Origin: Saprospiraceae bacterium | GTDB taxonomy: Bacteria > Bacteroidota > Bacteroidia > Chitinophagales > Saprospiraceae | Direction: 5' to 3' | Assembly: GCA_020630955.1 (NCBI GenBank) | Contig: JAHDIE010000013.1 | Location: forward strand, 1-64,000 | Length of the DNA stretch: 64,000 bases | Shown here: one piece after another, positions 37,660-46,388 of the stretch | Layout: the number at the start of each line of letters is the position of its first letter | Position numbering within the stretch: the stretch's first letter is position 1 | The notes under the pieces: model-generated | The model's input: the letters and a program-made list of their open reading frames with translations, nothing else | Database searches by the model: none | Told to the model about the DNA's origin: nothing | Made by a program: the position numbers and the translations under genes

Positions 37660-40600
37660 ATGAAATACCTTTCCTTTTGTGTATTCTTGAGCTTAATGTT
37701 GTTGAGTTGCAGCGATGAAAAAACAAAAACAGAACTAAGCAATAGCACTACTAGTAGTGGTAAACTTTTTACAAAACTAACGCACAATTCTACTGGAATA
37801 GATTTTAAAAACAATCTAAGAGAAGATGTAAATTCAAATTTTAATATTCTTTCTTTTGATTTTTACTTTAATGGTGCTGGGCTCGCTCTTGGGGACATCA
37901 ATAATGATGGATTAGAGGATATCTATTTTGCTGCAAATACAGGTCCTGACAAATTATATCTTAATAAAGGAAATATGAAGTTTGAAGATATTACTTCTTC
38001 TGCAGGCATAAAACCTGGAAATTGGTCCACTGGTGTTAATATGGTTGATATCAATAAAGACGGATTGATAGACATCTATGTCTGCCAAGCAGGACCAGAT
38101 AATACTCCTGGAAAAAGAAATAACTTACTATATATCAATAAAGGCAACAACAAATTTCAGGAACAAGCAAGTAGTTACGGTTTAGCAGATCCAAGATTGA
38201 GTATGCAATCTGCCTTTTTTGATTACAACAGAGATGGTCTTATAGATTGTTATGTTATGAATGAATCTAAATATGTCAGAATGGATGTTCAAAAGGTAAG
38301 AGAGGATTTGAAAGACCCAAACAAATTAAGTGCAGCAAGTGGGGTGTTGTATAAAAATGTTGGAGGAAGATTTGTGGATGCTTCTAAAGAAGCAGGTATC
38401 TTAAGATATGGATTTGGATTAGGTTTAGCTGTAAGTGATTTTAACAATGATACATGGCCTGACTTATATGTCGCAAATGATTACTCTGTTCCCGATATGA
38501 TGTGGATTAATCAAAAAAACGGAACTTTCAAAGATGAAATAAAATCAAGAACTGACCAGACCTCTTGGTTTTCTATGGGGATAGATGTAGCGGACATTAA
38601 TAATGATGGACATCTAGATATCGGGGTGGTGGACATGTCAACACAAGATCATTATTATGGCAAAACTTTGATGGCACCAATGGACCCAGGACTTTTTAGA
38701 TATACTCATGAGTATCTAAATTATCAACGTCAGCATATGTTCAATGCTCTTCAAATCAATCAAGGCAATGGAACATTTTCCAATATTGCTGGCATGACTA
38801 AAACATTAAGCACCGAATGGAGTTGGGCATCTCTTTTTGCAGATTTTGATAATGATGGCGACAAAGACTATTATGTTTCAAATGGCTACAAAAGATGTCA
38901 CCGCGATAATGATTTTCAAAATAAGTTAAAGGCTACCTCAAAACAATACAATAAAAATATTCCATCCGATATCAAACAAAAACTGTATGATGAAATTCCT
39001 ATTTACAAAAGTAAAAACATGCTTTTTGCCAACAGGGGTTTTGCCGATTTTGAAAATGTTGCTGAGGAATGGGGTGTAGGTGATTTATCCTTTTCCAATG
39101 GTGCAGTCTATGGGGATCTTGACAATGACGGTGATCTTGATTTAGTAGTTAATAATATCAATGATTATGCTTTTGTCTATGAAAACAATGCTTCCGCAAA
39201 TTATCTTAGGGTTGAATTAATAAGTGATTCCTATGCTTATGGAACAAGAGTCTACTTGTATCACGATGGACAAAAACAGCTTCAAGAATATAACCCTGTT
39301 CGTGGTTATCAATCAAAAGTAGAAGACAAATTACATTTCGGTATTGGACAAACTAATACTATTGATTCATTAATCGCCATTTGGCCTGACCAAACAATTC
39401 AGAAACTTTATAATGTAAAAGCAAATCAGAAATTAAGCCTTAATAATAAAGACGCTTCAAGACAAAAATTTTATAAAAATTCTGGAAAGTCTGTCGTATT
39501 CAAAAAAGGAAAGGAAATAGATTTTAAACATCAAGAAAATGAATTTGATGATTTTGAAAAAGAAATTCTATTACCATACAAACAATCAACCTTAGGTCCT
39601 TTTATATCAAAAGCAGATCTTGATGGAAATGGCTATGAAGATTTCTATGTAGGTGGTGCAAAAGGTCAACCAGGCACTTTGTATTTGCAAGACAAAGGAG
39701 AACAGTGGAAAAAATCTTCAACAAATGTATTTGCAAAACACGCAGCTTGTGAAGATATGAAATCTCACTTCTTTGATGCTGACAATGATGGCGATCTTGA
39801 TCTTTATGTAGTAAGTGGAGGAAGTGAATTCTCAGAAGGAGAAAAAGCACTAAAAGATAGATTATATCAAAATGATGGTAATGGAATTTTTTCTGATAAT
39901 AGTCAGGCCCTTCCCAATAACAACTTTGCAGGAATGAAAGTCTGTAGTGCTGATTTTGATGAAGATGGAGACCAAGATCTTTTTGTAACTGGAAGAATCA
40001 TCCCACAGAAGTACCCATATGCTGCAAAATCTATTTTGTTGGAAAACCAAAACGGGAATTTTAAAGAAGCAAAATTGGAGGAAGGCATATCGAATGGAGG
40101 CATTCTTAATGATGCCATTTGGATGGATGTAGATCAGGATAATGATATGGACCTTGTCACCGCAGGAGAATGGACCAAAATTAAATGGTTTGAAAATAAC
40201 AATGGTAGCTTTAGTGAAAAGTCAGTGAGCAATGATTTGACAGGTTGGTGGTTTTCTCTAAAAGCTGTTGATCTTGATAATGATGGAGACAAAGATATCA
40301 TAGCAGGAAACCTAGGACTAAACTCCAAATTTTCAGCTTCTCAAGAAAAGCCATTTAGTGTTTTTGCTGATGATTTTGATGGCAATGGAACCTGTGATGT
40401 AGTTCTTTCAAAATTTTATAAAGGAGAGCAAGTTCCTGTCAGAGGTAGACAATGTTCAAGTGAACAAATGCCATATATTAAAGAAAAATTTGAAACCTAT
40501 TCTGATTTTGCAAATGCTAACATTACTGATATGTTAGGATTGGACAAAATCTCCAACGCATTACAGCTAAGTGTTAATACTTTTGAATCTTTTGTATTTA

Positions 40601-40950
40601 TCAATGATGGTAATGGAAATTTTAGTTCCTTTGCATTACCCAAACAAGCGCAAGCATTTCCTATCTGGGGTATAGAAGCAGCCGATCTAAACAATGATGG
40701 CTTTTCTGATCTAATACTTACTGGTAATCTATATGGTATGGAGATTGAAACACCAAGATTAGATGCGGGAAAAGGCCTCGTTTTAATCAATAACAAAAAT
40801 GGTACATTTCAGCCTCTCAGCCCACAAGAAAGTGGTATTTTAATTAATGGCGATCTTAGAGATGTTGCCTTGTTAAAAGCCTCAAACAAGAAAATATTAA
40901 TTACCACAAGAAATAACAATAGCCTTACAACTCATTATCTCAATGAATAA
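37660..40950 (+). CDS. FG-GAP/VCBS repeat lipoprotein with ASPIC/UnbV domain
   Basis: 1,096 aa from ATG 37660 (MKYLSFCVFLSLMLLSC), which gives a clean lipobox (LLSC); the track start is six codons earlier. Many calcium-binding FG-GAP/VCBS blocks of the form D-NNDG--D (ALGDINNDGLEDIYFA, DFDNDGDKDYYVSN, DLDNDGDLDLVVNN, and so on) build one or two beta-propellers. An ASPIC/UnbV domain (NYLRVELISDSYAYGTRVYLYHDG ... HFGIGQ) lies between them at about 510-590. Such CRTAC1-like lipoproteins are abundant in Bacteroidota, often near SusCD systems, but no SusC/SusD is here. Likely surface-exposed; substrate unknown. Confidence 0.9.
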   Translation: MKYLSFCVFLSLMLLSCSDEKTKTELSNSTTSSGKLFTKLTHNSTGIDFKNNLREDVNSNFNILSFDFYFNGAGLALGDINNDGLEDIYFAANTGPDKLYLNKGNMKFEDITSSAGIKPGNWSTGVNMVDINKDGLIDIYVCQAGPDNTPGKRNNLLYINKGNNKFQEQASSYGLADPRLSMQSAFFDYNRDGLIDCYVMNESKYVRMDVQKVREDLKDPNKLSAASGVLYKNVGGRFVDASKEAGILRYGFGLGLAVSDFNNDTWPDLYVANDYSVPDMMWINQKNGTFKDEIKSRTDQTSWFSMGIDVADINNDGHLDIGVVDMSTQDHYYGKTLMAPMDPGLFRYTHEYLNYQRQHMFNALQINQGNGTFSNIAGMTKTLSTEWSWASLFADFDNDGDKDYYVSNGYKRCHRDNDFQNKLKATSKQYNKNIPSDIKQKLYDEIPIYKSKNMLFANRGFADFENVAEEWGVGDLSFSNGAVYGDLDNDGDLDLVVNNINDYAFVYENNASANYLRVELISDSYAYGTRVYLYHDGQKQLQEYNPVRGYQSKVEDKLHFGIGQTNTIDSLIAIWPDQTIQKLYNVKANQKLSLNNKDASRQKFYKNSGKSVVFKKGKEIDFKHQENEFDDFEKEILLPYKQSTLGPFISKADLDGNGYEDFYVGGAKGQPGTLYLQDKGEQWKKSSTNVFAKHAACEDMKSHFFDADNDGDLDLYVVSGGSEFSEGEKALKDRLYQNDGNGIFSDNSQALPNNNFAGMKVCSADFDEDGDQDLFVTGRIIPQKYPYAAKSILLENQNGNFKEAKLEEGISNGGILNDAIWMDVDQDNDMDLVTAGEWTKIKWFENNNGSFSEKSVSNDLTGWWFSLKAVDLDNDGDKDIIAGNLGLNSKFSASQEKPFSVFADDFDGNGTCDVVLSKFYKGEQVPVRGRQCSSEQMPYIKEKFETYSDFANANITDMLGLDKISNALQLSVNTFESFVFINDGNGNFSSFALPKQAQAFPIWGIEAADLNNDGFSDLILTGNLYGMEIETPRLDAGKGLVLINNKNGTFQPLSPQESGILINGDLRDVALLKASNKKILITTRNNNSLTTHYLNE

Positions 40951-40958
40951 CTTAGGAA

Positions 40959-41405
40959 ATGAAAATTCTTATGGTCTGCTTGGGCAATATCTGTCGTTCG
41001 CCTTTAGCACAAGGTATCATGGAAGATATTGCAAAGCAAAAAAACTTAAACTGGACAATTGACTCTGCTGGAACAAGCTCGTTCCATAATGGTGAAGCAC
41101 CTGACCCAAGATCCATCAAAGTTGCTAATATAAACAACATTGATATTTCTCATCAAAGATCAAGAGAAATCAAAAAAGAAGATTTTGATCACTTTGATTA
41201 TATCTTTGCAATGGATAAATCTAACTTAAGAGATATCCTAAATTTGTGCCCTGCAAATCATAAAGCTAAAGTGAAATTATTTCTAGAATTTGGTGATAAT
41301 ACTGAAACAGTTGAAGTACCAGACCCATATTATACCTTAGGTTTTGCTGAAGTTTTTAAATTAATCAATGATGCTTGCGAAATAATCTACCAAAAATTAA
41401 GTTAA
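40959..41405 (+). CDS. Low-molecular-weight protein-tyrosine phosphatase
   Basis: 148 aa. The P-loop CLGNICRS (residues 7-14) carries the nucleophilic C7 and R13, and DPYY (122-125) holds the general acid D122. It dephosphorylates phosphotyrosine proteins; partners such as BY-kinases are often involved in polysaccharide export, but none lies in this window. Start 9 bp after the FG-GAP gene, so probably co-transcribed. The 3' end overlaps the converging AraC gene by 9 bp. Confidence 0.94.
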   Translation: MKILMVCLGNICRSPLAQGIMEDIAKQKNLNWTIDSAGTSSFHNGEAPDPRSIKVANINNIDISHQRSREIKKEDFDHFDYIFAMDKSNLRDILNLCPANHKAKVKLFLEFGDNTETVEVPDPYYTLGFAEVFKLINDACEIIYQKLS

Positions 41406-42353
41406 ACCTTTCTTGTACTCAGATGGATTGACTCCATACCAACTTTTGAAGGCTTTTTCAAAGGCACTTCTCTCAGAATATGCCAATAAAGTACTAACCT
41501 CTTGGATGCACAGATTAGCATCTCGAAGGTATTTCATTGAAAGCGCCTTTCTTATTTCTTCTTTCAAATGTCGAAACCCTGTTCCTTCCTTCTTCAATAG
41601 TCTTTGCAATGTTCTTACCGAAATATTCAATTTCCCGGCAATTTCTTCTACAGAAAATCCTATATCTCTGTACAAAAAATAAGATATTTTCTCGCTCGTT
41701 GTTTCTTCATTTGTTTTTTCAACAAAACTTTTTATCCTACTGAAAGCTATTTCCTTATTACTTATATAAGGTATCAAATCAAAATTTAAAATTTGAACTT
41801 GTGAATAACAAGCTTCTAAAATTTGAGCATTAGCTTTAATGCTGGCCTTAGAACCAAAAATGATCATAAACATTCGATCTAATAATCCCTTGATGATCTC
41901 TTCTAAAAATGGATATCTTATTTTAAAATCTATTTTAATTATTTTATGCAAGTTTATTTTAAGCTTTAAACTTTGATCATAAGATACCAGAGACATTTTT
42001 AAAAAATTTATTTCATTCCTCCAATCTATTTCAATATTGGCATTATTATAAATACTGGTAAAAATTAGGGAATTAAATTCATGAGAAATGTTGCCGATTT
42101 TATAAAATTGATCTATAGAAATATTAGACTTTCTAACAAGATCTATGAATTCAAAAAGGTATTCTAATGGAAGTTTTCTAACCAAAACGGTATTGTACAG
42201 GTCTATTTCAGAAGTAAATTGTCTTAGCTTGAAATGAAAAATTTCATTTAGATCAAGTTTGTAGGTATTCTCTATGAGAAATTTTAATATCCGCGAGGAT
42301 AAGAACAGTTGATTATTATCAAAGTCAAGTATTTTTTTTTCTTCACTCATCAA
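41397..42353 (-). CDS. AraC-family transcriptional regulator
   Basis: 318 aa. The C-terminal about 100 residues form an AraC double HTH (GFSVEEIAGKLNISVRTLQRLLKKEGTGFRHLKEEIRKALSMKYL ... VSTLLAYSERSAFEKAFKSWYGVNPSEYKKG). The N-terminal about 210 residues resemble the AraC-binding-like domain of OruR/ArgR-type regulators in arrangement, but I cannot name the ligand. Single gene; it probably controls itself or something outside the window. Confidence 0.88.
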   Translation of the reverse strand: MMSEEKKILDFDNNQLFLSSRILKFLIENTYKLDLNEIFHFKLRQFTSEIDLYNTVLVRKLPLEYLFEFIDLVRKSNISIDQFYKIGNISHEFNSLIFTSIYNNANIEIDWRNEINFLKMSLVSYDQSLKLKINLHKIIKIDFKIRYPFLEEIIKGLLDRMFMIIFGSKASIKANAQILEACYSQVQILNFDLIPYISNKEIAFSRIKSFVEKTNEETTSEKISYFLYRDIGFSVEEIAGKLNISVRTLQRLLKKEGTGFRHLKEEIRKALSMKYLRDANLCIQEVSTLLAYSERSAFEKAFKSWYGVNPSEYKKGLT

Positions 42354-42441
42354 ATATTTATATATGTATTAAATTGAAAGTCATTCAATGATAAATATAG
42401 AATTAAAAATATGTTGATTCTGAAAAAATTATTTTCAAATC

Positions 42442-42461
42442 ATTGGGGGTAGGCACCCAAT
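42442..42461. other. Small hairpin attggg / cccaat
   Basis: A 6-bp perfect inverted repeat with an 8-nt loop, or alternatively gggt/accc with a tetraloop, about 45 bp before the stronger terminator hairpin. It could be the first stem of a small RNA (see findings) or a regulator site; no proof of either. Confidence 0.35.
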
Positions 42462-42505
42462 TTCATGTCTATTAAACAAAGGGTGTTGAAAATTATTCAA
42501 AAAAT

Positions 42506-42536
42506 AACCCGCTCAGAAGTGAGTGGGTTTTTTTTA
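42506..42536. terminator. Strong hairpin terminator downstream of the methyltransferase gene
   Basis: A 10-bp stem aacccgctca / tgagtgggtt (one G-U pair, 4-nt loop) has eight T on the plus strand and a T-rich run (TTATTTTTTG) on the minus strand. On the minus strand it lies 50 nt past the methyltransferase stop. The best T-run is on the plus strand, where no gene ends. Confidence 0.75.
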
Positions 42537-42586
42537 TGCCTAAAACTAAGTTAGTTTCAACCTAGGCAAAAAAACATGACATGTAA

Positions 42587-43198
42587 TTACTTTGTAGCAA
42601 TTCCTTGGATCGGCTCATAAAGAGATCCTATTCCTTTGAATGGTTTAGGATAAAAATATTCCGAATTCTCAAAAGACGAGTTTTCAATTAAATTCTCAAT
42701 GTCTCGAGTTAAGTTGCAACCACAGGCAATACTTTTATTTACTCCATTAAGCAATTTTTGATATCTTCTTATCCTAGCAATTCTTGAAAGGCCATGTTCC
42801 AGAAAATAATATTTTCCAAGTGGTTTCAAAACTCGGTAAATTTCTTTGAGTACTTGAGCAGGTTCTTCGACAGAGCAAAGTAGACCAGTAGTAACCACCG
42901 TATTAAAAGAATCCTTTTCGAATGGTAAATCTTCCGCAACACCAATATGCCAATTAATTAAAATAGAATTCCTTTCACCCTTTTTCATAGCAATAGATTG
43001 CATTGCTCTTAAAGGCTCTATGGAAGTCAAGTGATTTATTCTCTCCGGATAGTATGCAAGATTAGAACCGGTACCAATTCCTATCTCTAATATATCATCT
43101 TGTACATCTGCTAAATTAGACTTTCTCAGAGTAGCCATTTCCTTTGGCTCAGTATGATCAAGAATCAACGGAAATATATTGTCGGAATAAAAGCTCAT
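42587..43198 (-). CDS. Class I SAM-dependent methyltransferase, METTL7/TMT1-like
   Basis: 203 aa. Motif I is ILEIGIGTGSN (36-46). Later blocks are VVTTGLLCSVEEPAQVLKEIYRVLKPLGKYYFLEHG and ACGCNLTRDIENLIENSSF (158-176). The LCSV, FLEH and GCNLTR blocks recall the METTL7/TMT1 family, whose animal members methylate small thiols; this comparison is from memory. It starts one base after the stop of the CC-motif gene, in the transcript driven by the MerR-type promoter. Inferred role: detoxifying methylation of a thiol or a soft-metal/metalloid adduct. Alternative: a lipid or quinone methyltransferase. Confidence 0.8.
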   Translation of the reverse strand: MSFYSDNIFPLILDHTEPKEMATLRKSNLADVQDDILEIGIGTGSNLAYYPERINHLTSIEPLRAMQSIAMKKGERNSILINWHIGVAEDLPFEKDSFNTVVTTGLLCSVEEPAQVLKEIYRVLKPLGKYYFLEHGLSRIARIRRYQKLLNGVNKSIACGCNLTRDIENLIENSSFENSEYFYPKPFKGIGSLYEPIQGIATK

Positions 43199-43199
43199 G

Positions 43200-43649
43200 T
43201 TATAAATCGATTTCTAATTCATACGCTTTAATCATTTCTATGGCATCTTCAGAACCTGAAATTTGTAAAGCAAAGCCTTTGTTAAAAGGTAGAATTGAAA
43301 CATCAAATTTGAAAAAAGGACAGCATAATCTTTCAATCATCATATGCTCTAACACAGATTCCAACAAATTGGGTTCGTCATTAAAATAAAAGATGATCCC
43401 ATTTGAATCCTCTTTTCTCTTTTCAACTTTAGAGAAGATCGTTTTTTTTAATTCTTCTTTCCGAATATTTAAATCTTCCGGTATTAAACTACACTGTACA
43501 ACTCCATGAAATATTTGCTTATGACTTTCCCATGAAATCGGAATAAATGCGGTGCTATCTGAAGGGATTGAAAATTTCTCATAGTAATAACCTGAAACCA
43601 AAAAAAAAGCAAGAATTATCCAACCCAATCCCAAAATTATATTCTTCAT
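43200..43649 (-). CDS. Membrane-anchored CC-motif protein of the MerR-controlled module
   Basis: 149 aa. One N-terminal membrane anchor or uncleaved signal (residues about 3-22), then a soluble domain. The segment IERLCCPFFKFDVSILPFNKGFALQISGSEDAIEMI (about 106-141, C109-C110) resembles a small domain I have seen encoded next to MerR-type regulators (E-CCPF-F pattern, then L-I-G-E). C53 is a third cysteine. No catalytic motif. First gene behind the MerR-type promoter. Inferred: binds a soft metal or thiol-reactive compound at the membrane; unproven. Confidence 0.7.
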   Translation of the reverse strand: MKNIILGLGWIILAFFLVSGYYYEKFSIPSDSTAFIPISWESHKQIFHGVVQCSLIPEDLNIRKEELKKTIFSKVEKRKEDSNGIIFYFNDEPNLLESVLEHMMIERLCCPFFKFDVSILPFNKGFALQISGSEDAIEMIKAYELEIDL

Positions 43650-43676
43650 TACATCAGTGATTTGATTTAAGAATCA

Positions 43677-43710
43677 CAAAGATAAACCGTGGAGTATAGT
43701 CAACGGTCAA
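43677..43710 (-). promoter_or_regulatory. MerR-type operator/promoter for the CC-protein and methyltransferase genes
   Basis: Read on the minus strand: TTGACC (43710-43705), 20 nt, then TATCTTTG (43684-43677), an exact Bacteroidota -7 box. A 22-bp imperfect dyad ACCGTTGACTATACTCCACGGT (43707-43686; 9 of 11 base pairs symmetric) fills the spacer. MerR-family regulators are known to act from such dyads in an overlong spacer. Leader to the ATG is about 20 nt. Confidence 0.75.
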
Positions 43711-43737
43711 GGGTTTTCTTAACTTTATTGAAAAAAG

Positions 43738-44133
43738 ATGTTGATTCGAGAAATATGTAAGAAAACTGATCTGTCAAAAGATACCATACGATTTTATGAA
43801 AAGAAGGGACTATTAAAAGTTAACAGATCAAAATCTGAGTATAATAACTATAAAGAATATAATGATGAGCATGTTGAAACATTGTTACTTATAAAAAAAG
43901 CCAAACGTTTTGGATTTACATTAAGTGAAATTGGCAGTCTTCTGGAATTGGTAAACAACAATCTTGCTACATGTACAACTCTTAAAATGATGGTTAATAA
44001 TAAAATCTCGGATATAGATAAAAGAATTGCTGATCTAATTGATATGAAAAATATAATATTAACTAGTCTTTCAAATGCAGAAGAAATATGCTTTGCCAAT
44101 ATAGAAAGCAACAATTGTAAGCAACTTAATTAA
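43738..44133 (+). CDS. MerR-family regulator with three-cysteine metal-sensor layout
   Basis: 131 aa. N-terminal winged HTH of the MerR family (IREICKKTDLSKDTIRFYEKKGLL), a long dimerisation helix (about 80-112), and cysteines C79, C118 and C127. In mercury-sensing MerR the cysteines are C82/C117/C126, so the last two show the same 9-residue spacing; here the helix is about four residues longer. C7 lies in the HTH. The plus-strand TAACTTTA at 43720-43727 could drive it with an almost leaderless transcript from the shared operator. Expected to activate the divergent CC-protein/methyltransferase genes. Metal or thiol specificity cannot be fixed by reading. Confidence 0.85.
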   Translation: MLIREICKKTDLSKDTIRFYEKKGLLKVNRSKSEYNNYKEYNDEHVETLLLIKKAKRFGFTLSEIGSLLELVNNNLATCTTLKMMVNNKISDIDKRIADLIDMKNIILTSLSNAEEICFANIESNNCKQLN

Positions 44134-44208
44134 ATTAATAAGGTGCGACTAACATCGTGTGATCACAGCATATCCTCCTTTGTCGGAAACGCTGGATACC
44201 CTTAATCG

Positions 44209-45216
44209 TTAAGGCATTAACAAGCCATATACCATCTCTCTTAAAAGTTGTCCTTGAGGTGTCGATACACTGCCTACTCCTTTACTTTTCAAATCCGTTT
44301 CCTTCAGAATTTTAAACGCATTTCTTAATTGCTTTCCACTATAATTTCGTGCTGCCATAGTATACTGTTGTACAAAATAAGGAGAAACGCCTAGTAATGA
44401 GGCAAGATCTCCAGCTCTCGCGTTTGGGTTAGATTTTGCTAGAGCAATTTTTTGATAGAAACCAATTAAAGATCCAAGAATTGGGACTATATGTACCTTC
44501 TTGGCATTCTCTCCAAAATAATCAGCAATACGATAAGAAGCCAATGTGTCTTTCTTCCCTAATGCATTCTGAAATTCAAAAACATTAAATTCCTTACTTA
44601 TACCAATTTGTTCATGGACATCATCTTTGGTGACCGTACTTCCTTCTTCTTTAACAATAGAAAGTTTATTAATTTCATTCATCACTTTAGAAAGATCATT
44701 ACCAAGATAGGTTGCCATCATGTCTGCAGCATGTGGTTCTATATTAATTCCTAATCCATTCAATTGCTTAGAAATAAATGCTGGTATTTTATTGTCATAA
44801 ACTTTCTTTGACTCAAAAGATGTTGAATTTGCAATAGCGGTCTTCCAAAATTTTTTCCGTTTATCTAATTTTTTATGCTTATGGGCTAAAACCAATATGG
44901 TTTGGTCTGCAGGTTTTTCAAAATAGACAGCCAGACCATCCATATCTTTCATTTCTTGAAGTTCCTTGACGATCACGACACGTCGACTTGACATCATTGG
45001 AAACTGATATGCATTGTCAAGTATGTTTTGGTAATTGATTTCCTTACCATAGAGGACAATTTGATTAAATGCTTTTTCTCCTTCTGTAAGAATATGCTTT
45101 TCAGCAAATGAGATAAGGTCGTCAATAAAATACTCCTCTTCTCCATACAACAAATATATGGGATCAAATTTGCCCTTTTTCCAATCTGATAAAATACTAT
45201 TGTGTGTTGTTGCCAT
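44209..45216 (-). CDS. holA: DNA polymerase III delta subunit
   Basis: 335 aa, normal length. Clamp-loader subunit that opens the sliding clamp. Family features are an N-terminal PIYLLYGEEEYFIDDLISFAEKHIL, then SSRRVVIVKELQEMK, a lid region with DLSKVMNEINKL, and a C-terminal helical domain (LLGVSPYFVQQYTMAARNY). The start codon overlaps the acyltransferase stop codon by one base, so the two are co-translated. Confidence 0.93.
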   Translation of the reverse strand: MATTHNSILSDWKKGKFDPIYLLYGEEEYFIDDLISFAEKHILTEGEKAFNQIVLYGKEINYQNILDNAYQFPMMSSRRVVIVKELQEMKDMDGLAVYFEKPADQTILVLAHKHKKLDKRKKFWKTAIANSTSFESKKVYDNKIPAFISKQLNGLGINIEPHAADMMATYLGNDLSKVMNEINKLSIVKEEGSTVTKDDVHEQIGISKEFNVFEFQNALGKKDTLASYRIADYFGENAKKVHIVPILGSLIGFYQKIALAKSNPNARAGDLASLLGVSPYFVQQYTMAARNYSGKQLRNAFKILKETDLKSKGVGSVSTPQGQLLREMVYGLLMP

Positions 45217-45782
45217 TAGCTAAAGCTATTTTCAAGATGGAAACCTTTAACATTTTTATAAATGTTTTCTATTTCTTCCAAATCTGTTTTTGGATCATCT
45301 GTTGTATATATTAAATCCTTCCAAATAAATTCTTTCTTTCCAAAATCAAATACTATGGGTAATATTGGAACATTAGCTCCTTTTGCAATGTAATAAAATC
45401 CTGTTTTAAATCTCTCTACCTTTTTCCTTGTTCCTTCAGGAGCAAACAAAATGGCCAACTCGTCTTTTTCAGAAAATACTTTTATCACAGAGTCAACAAA
45501 ATTATTACTTTTAGTCCTATCCACTGGTACCCCACCCCATTTCTTCATCAACCAACCCAATGGTGGTTTGAACAATGATGCCTTCCCAACATATTTGACA
45601 TGAGCCTTTGTTACCGATCGAATCAATAAACCAATTGGAAAATCCCAGTAAGAGGTATGTGGAGCAGCAATGACTACTAATTTTTTAATATGCCTCGGAT
45701 ATTCACCTTTAATAGTAAATCCTAACAATTTCAATATTAACCCACTAAGTCTAGACCACATTTTTAAAAAATTTAACGGCAA
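45216..45782 (-). CDS. 1-acyl-sn-glycerol-3-phosphate acyltransferase-like protein (PlsC family)
   Basis: 188 aa, shorter than typical PlsC (about 240). The H-x4-D motif is HTSYWD and the glycerophosphate-binding block is FAPEGTRKK. Both catalytic motifs are intact. Family role: acyl transfer to lysophosphatidate or a related lipid at the inner membrane. The acceptor is uncertain; short PlsC-like proteins in Bacteroidota may use other lipids. Confidence 0.88.
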   Translation of the reverse strand: MPLNFLKMWSRLSGLILKLLGFTIKGEYPRHIKKLVVIAAPHTSYWDFPIGLLIRSVTKAHVKYVGKASLFKPPLGWLMKKWGGVPVDRTKSNNFVDSVIKVFSEKDELAILFAPEGTRKKVERFKTGFYYIAKGANVPILPIVFDFGKKEFIWKDLIYTTDDPKTDLEEIENIYKNVKGFHLENSFS

Positions 45783-45845
45783 AAATGCAAATAATATCTT
45801 AGTGTTTTAAACTTAATAGCGTCCATGTAGTCTAATCAATAATTA

Positions 45846-46388
45846 ATGAACAAAGAGGATACAGAAATATTAGATTTATTAAAAAGTTCAAACTCATTTG
45901 AGCAGGGCTTTAATAAGCTGGTTTCCAAATACAAACAACCACTTTATTGGCACATTAGAAGAATGGTTCTTATACACGAAGACGCAGATGATATTTTGCA
46001 GAATGTTTTTATTAAGGTGTATAAATCAATAGGAAAATTTAAACGCCAATCAAAGTTATTTACGTGGCTTTATAGGATTGCATCGAACGAATCAATCTCT
46101 TTTTTAAATAAGAAAAGATCTTTACAAAATTATTCAGCAAACTTAAGATCTAGCTTAAAAGCGGACCCATATTTTAATGGAGACAATATTCAGCTAGCCC
46201 TAAAAGAAGCCATTGAAGAATTACCGAAAAAACAAAAACAAGTTTTCATCTTGAGATATTATGATGAATTAAATTATAAAGACATGGCTGAGATTCTGGA
46301 CACAAGTGTTGGTAGCTTAAAAGCCTCCTATCATCACGCAAGTAAAAAAATTGAAGAATACTTAATACAGATGGATGTCAAAGTTTGA
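45846..46388 (+). CDS. ECF-type RNA polymerase sigma factor
   Basis: 180 aa. Region 2 is DADDILQNVFIKVYKSIGKFKRQSKLFTWLYRIASNESISFL (about 51-92) and region 4 is IEELPKKQKQVFILRYYDELNYKDMAEILDTSVGSLKASYHHASKKIEEYL (about 121-172). Overlaps the next gene by 14 bp. With the following anti-sigma-like and Spy-like genes it forms an envelope-stress style trio. Confidence 0.93.
   Translation: MNKEDTEILDLLKSSNSFEQGFNKLVSKYKQPLYWHIRRMVLIHEDADDILQNVFIKVYKSIGKFKRQSKLFTWLYRIASNESISFLNKKRSLQNYSANLRSSLKADPYFNGDNIQLALKEAIEELPKKQKQVFILRYYDELNYKDMAEILDTSVGSLKASYHHASKKIEEYLIQMDVKV

Noticed and set aside
44134-44208. Small hairpin ccttaa-tcg-ttaagg as terminator between merR and holA
   Set aside because: Six base pairs, no T-run in either direction; too weak to call.
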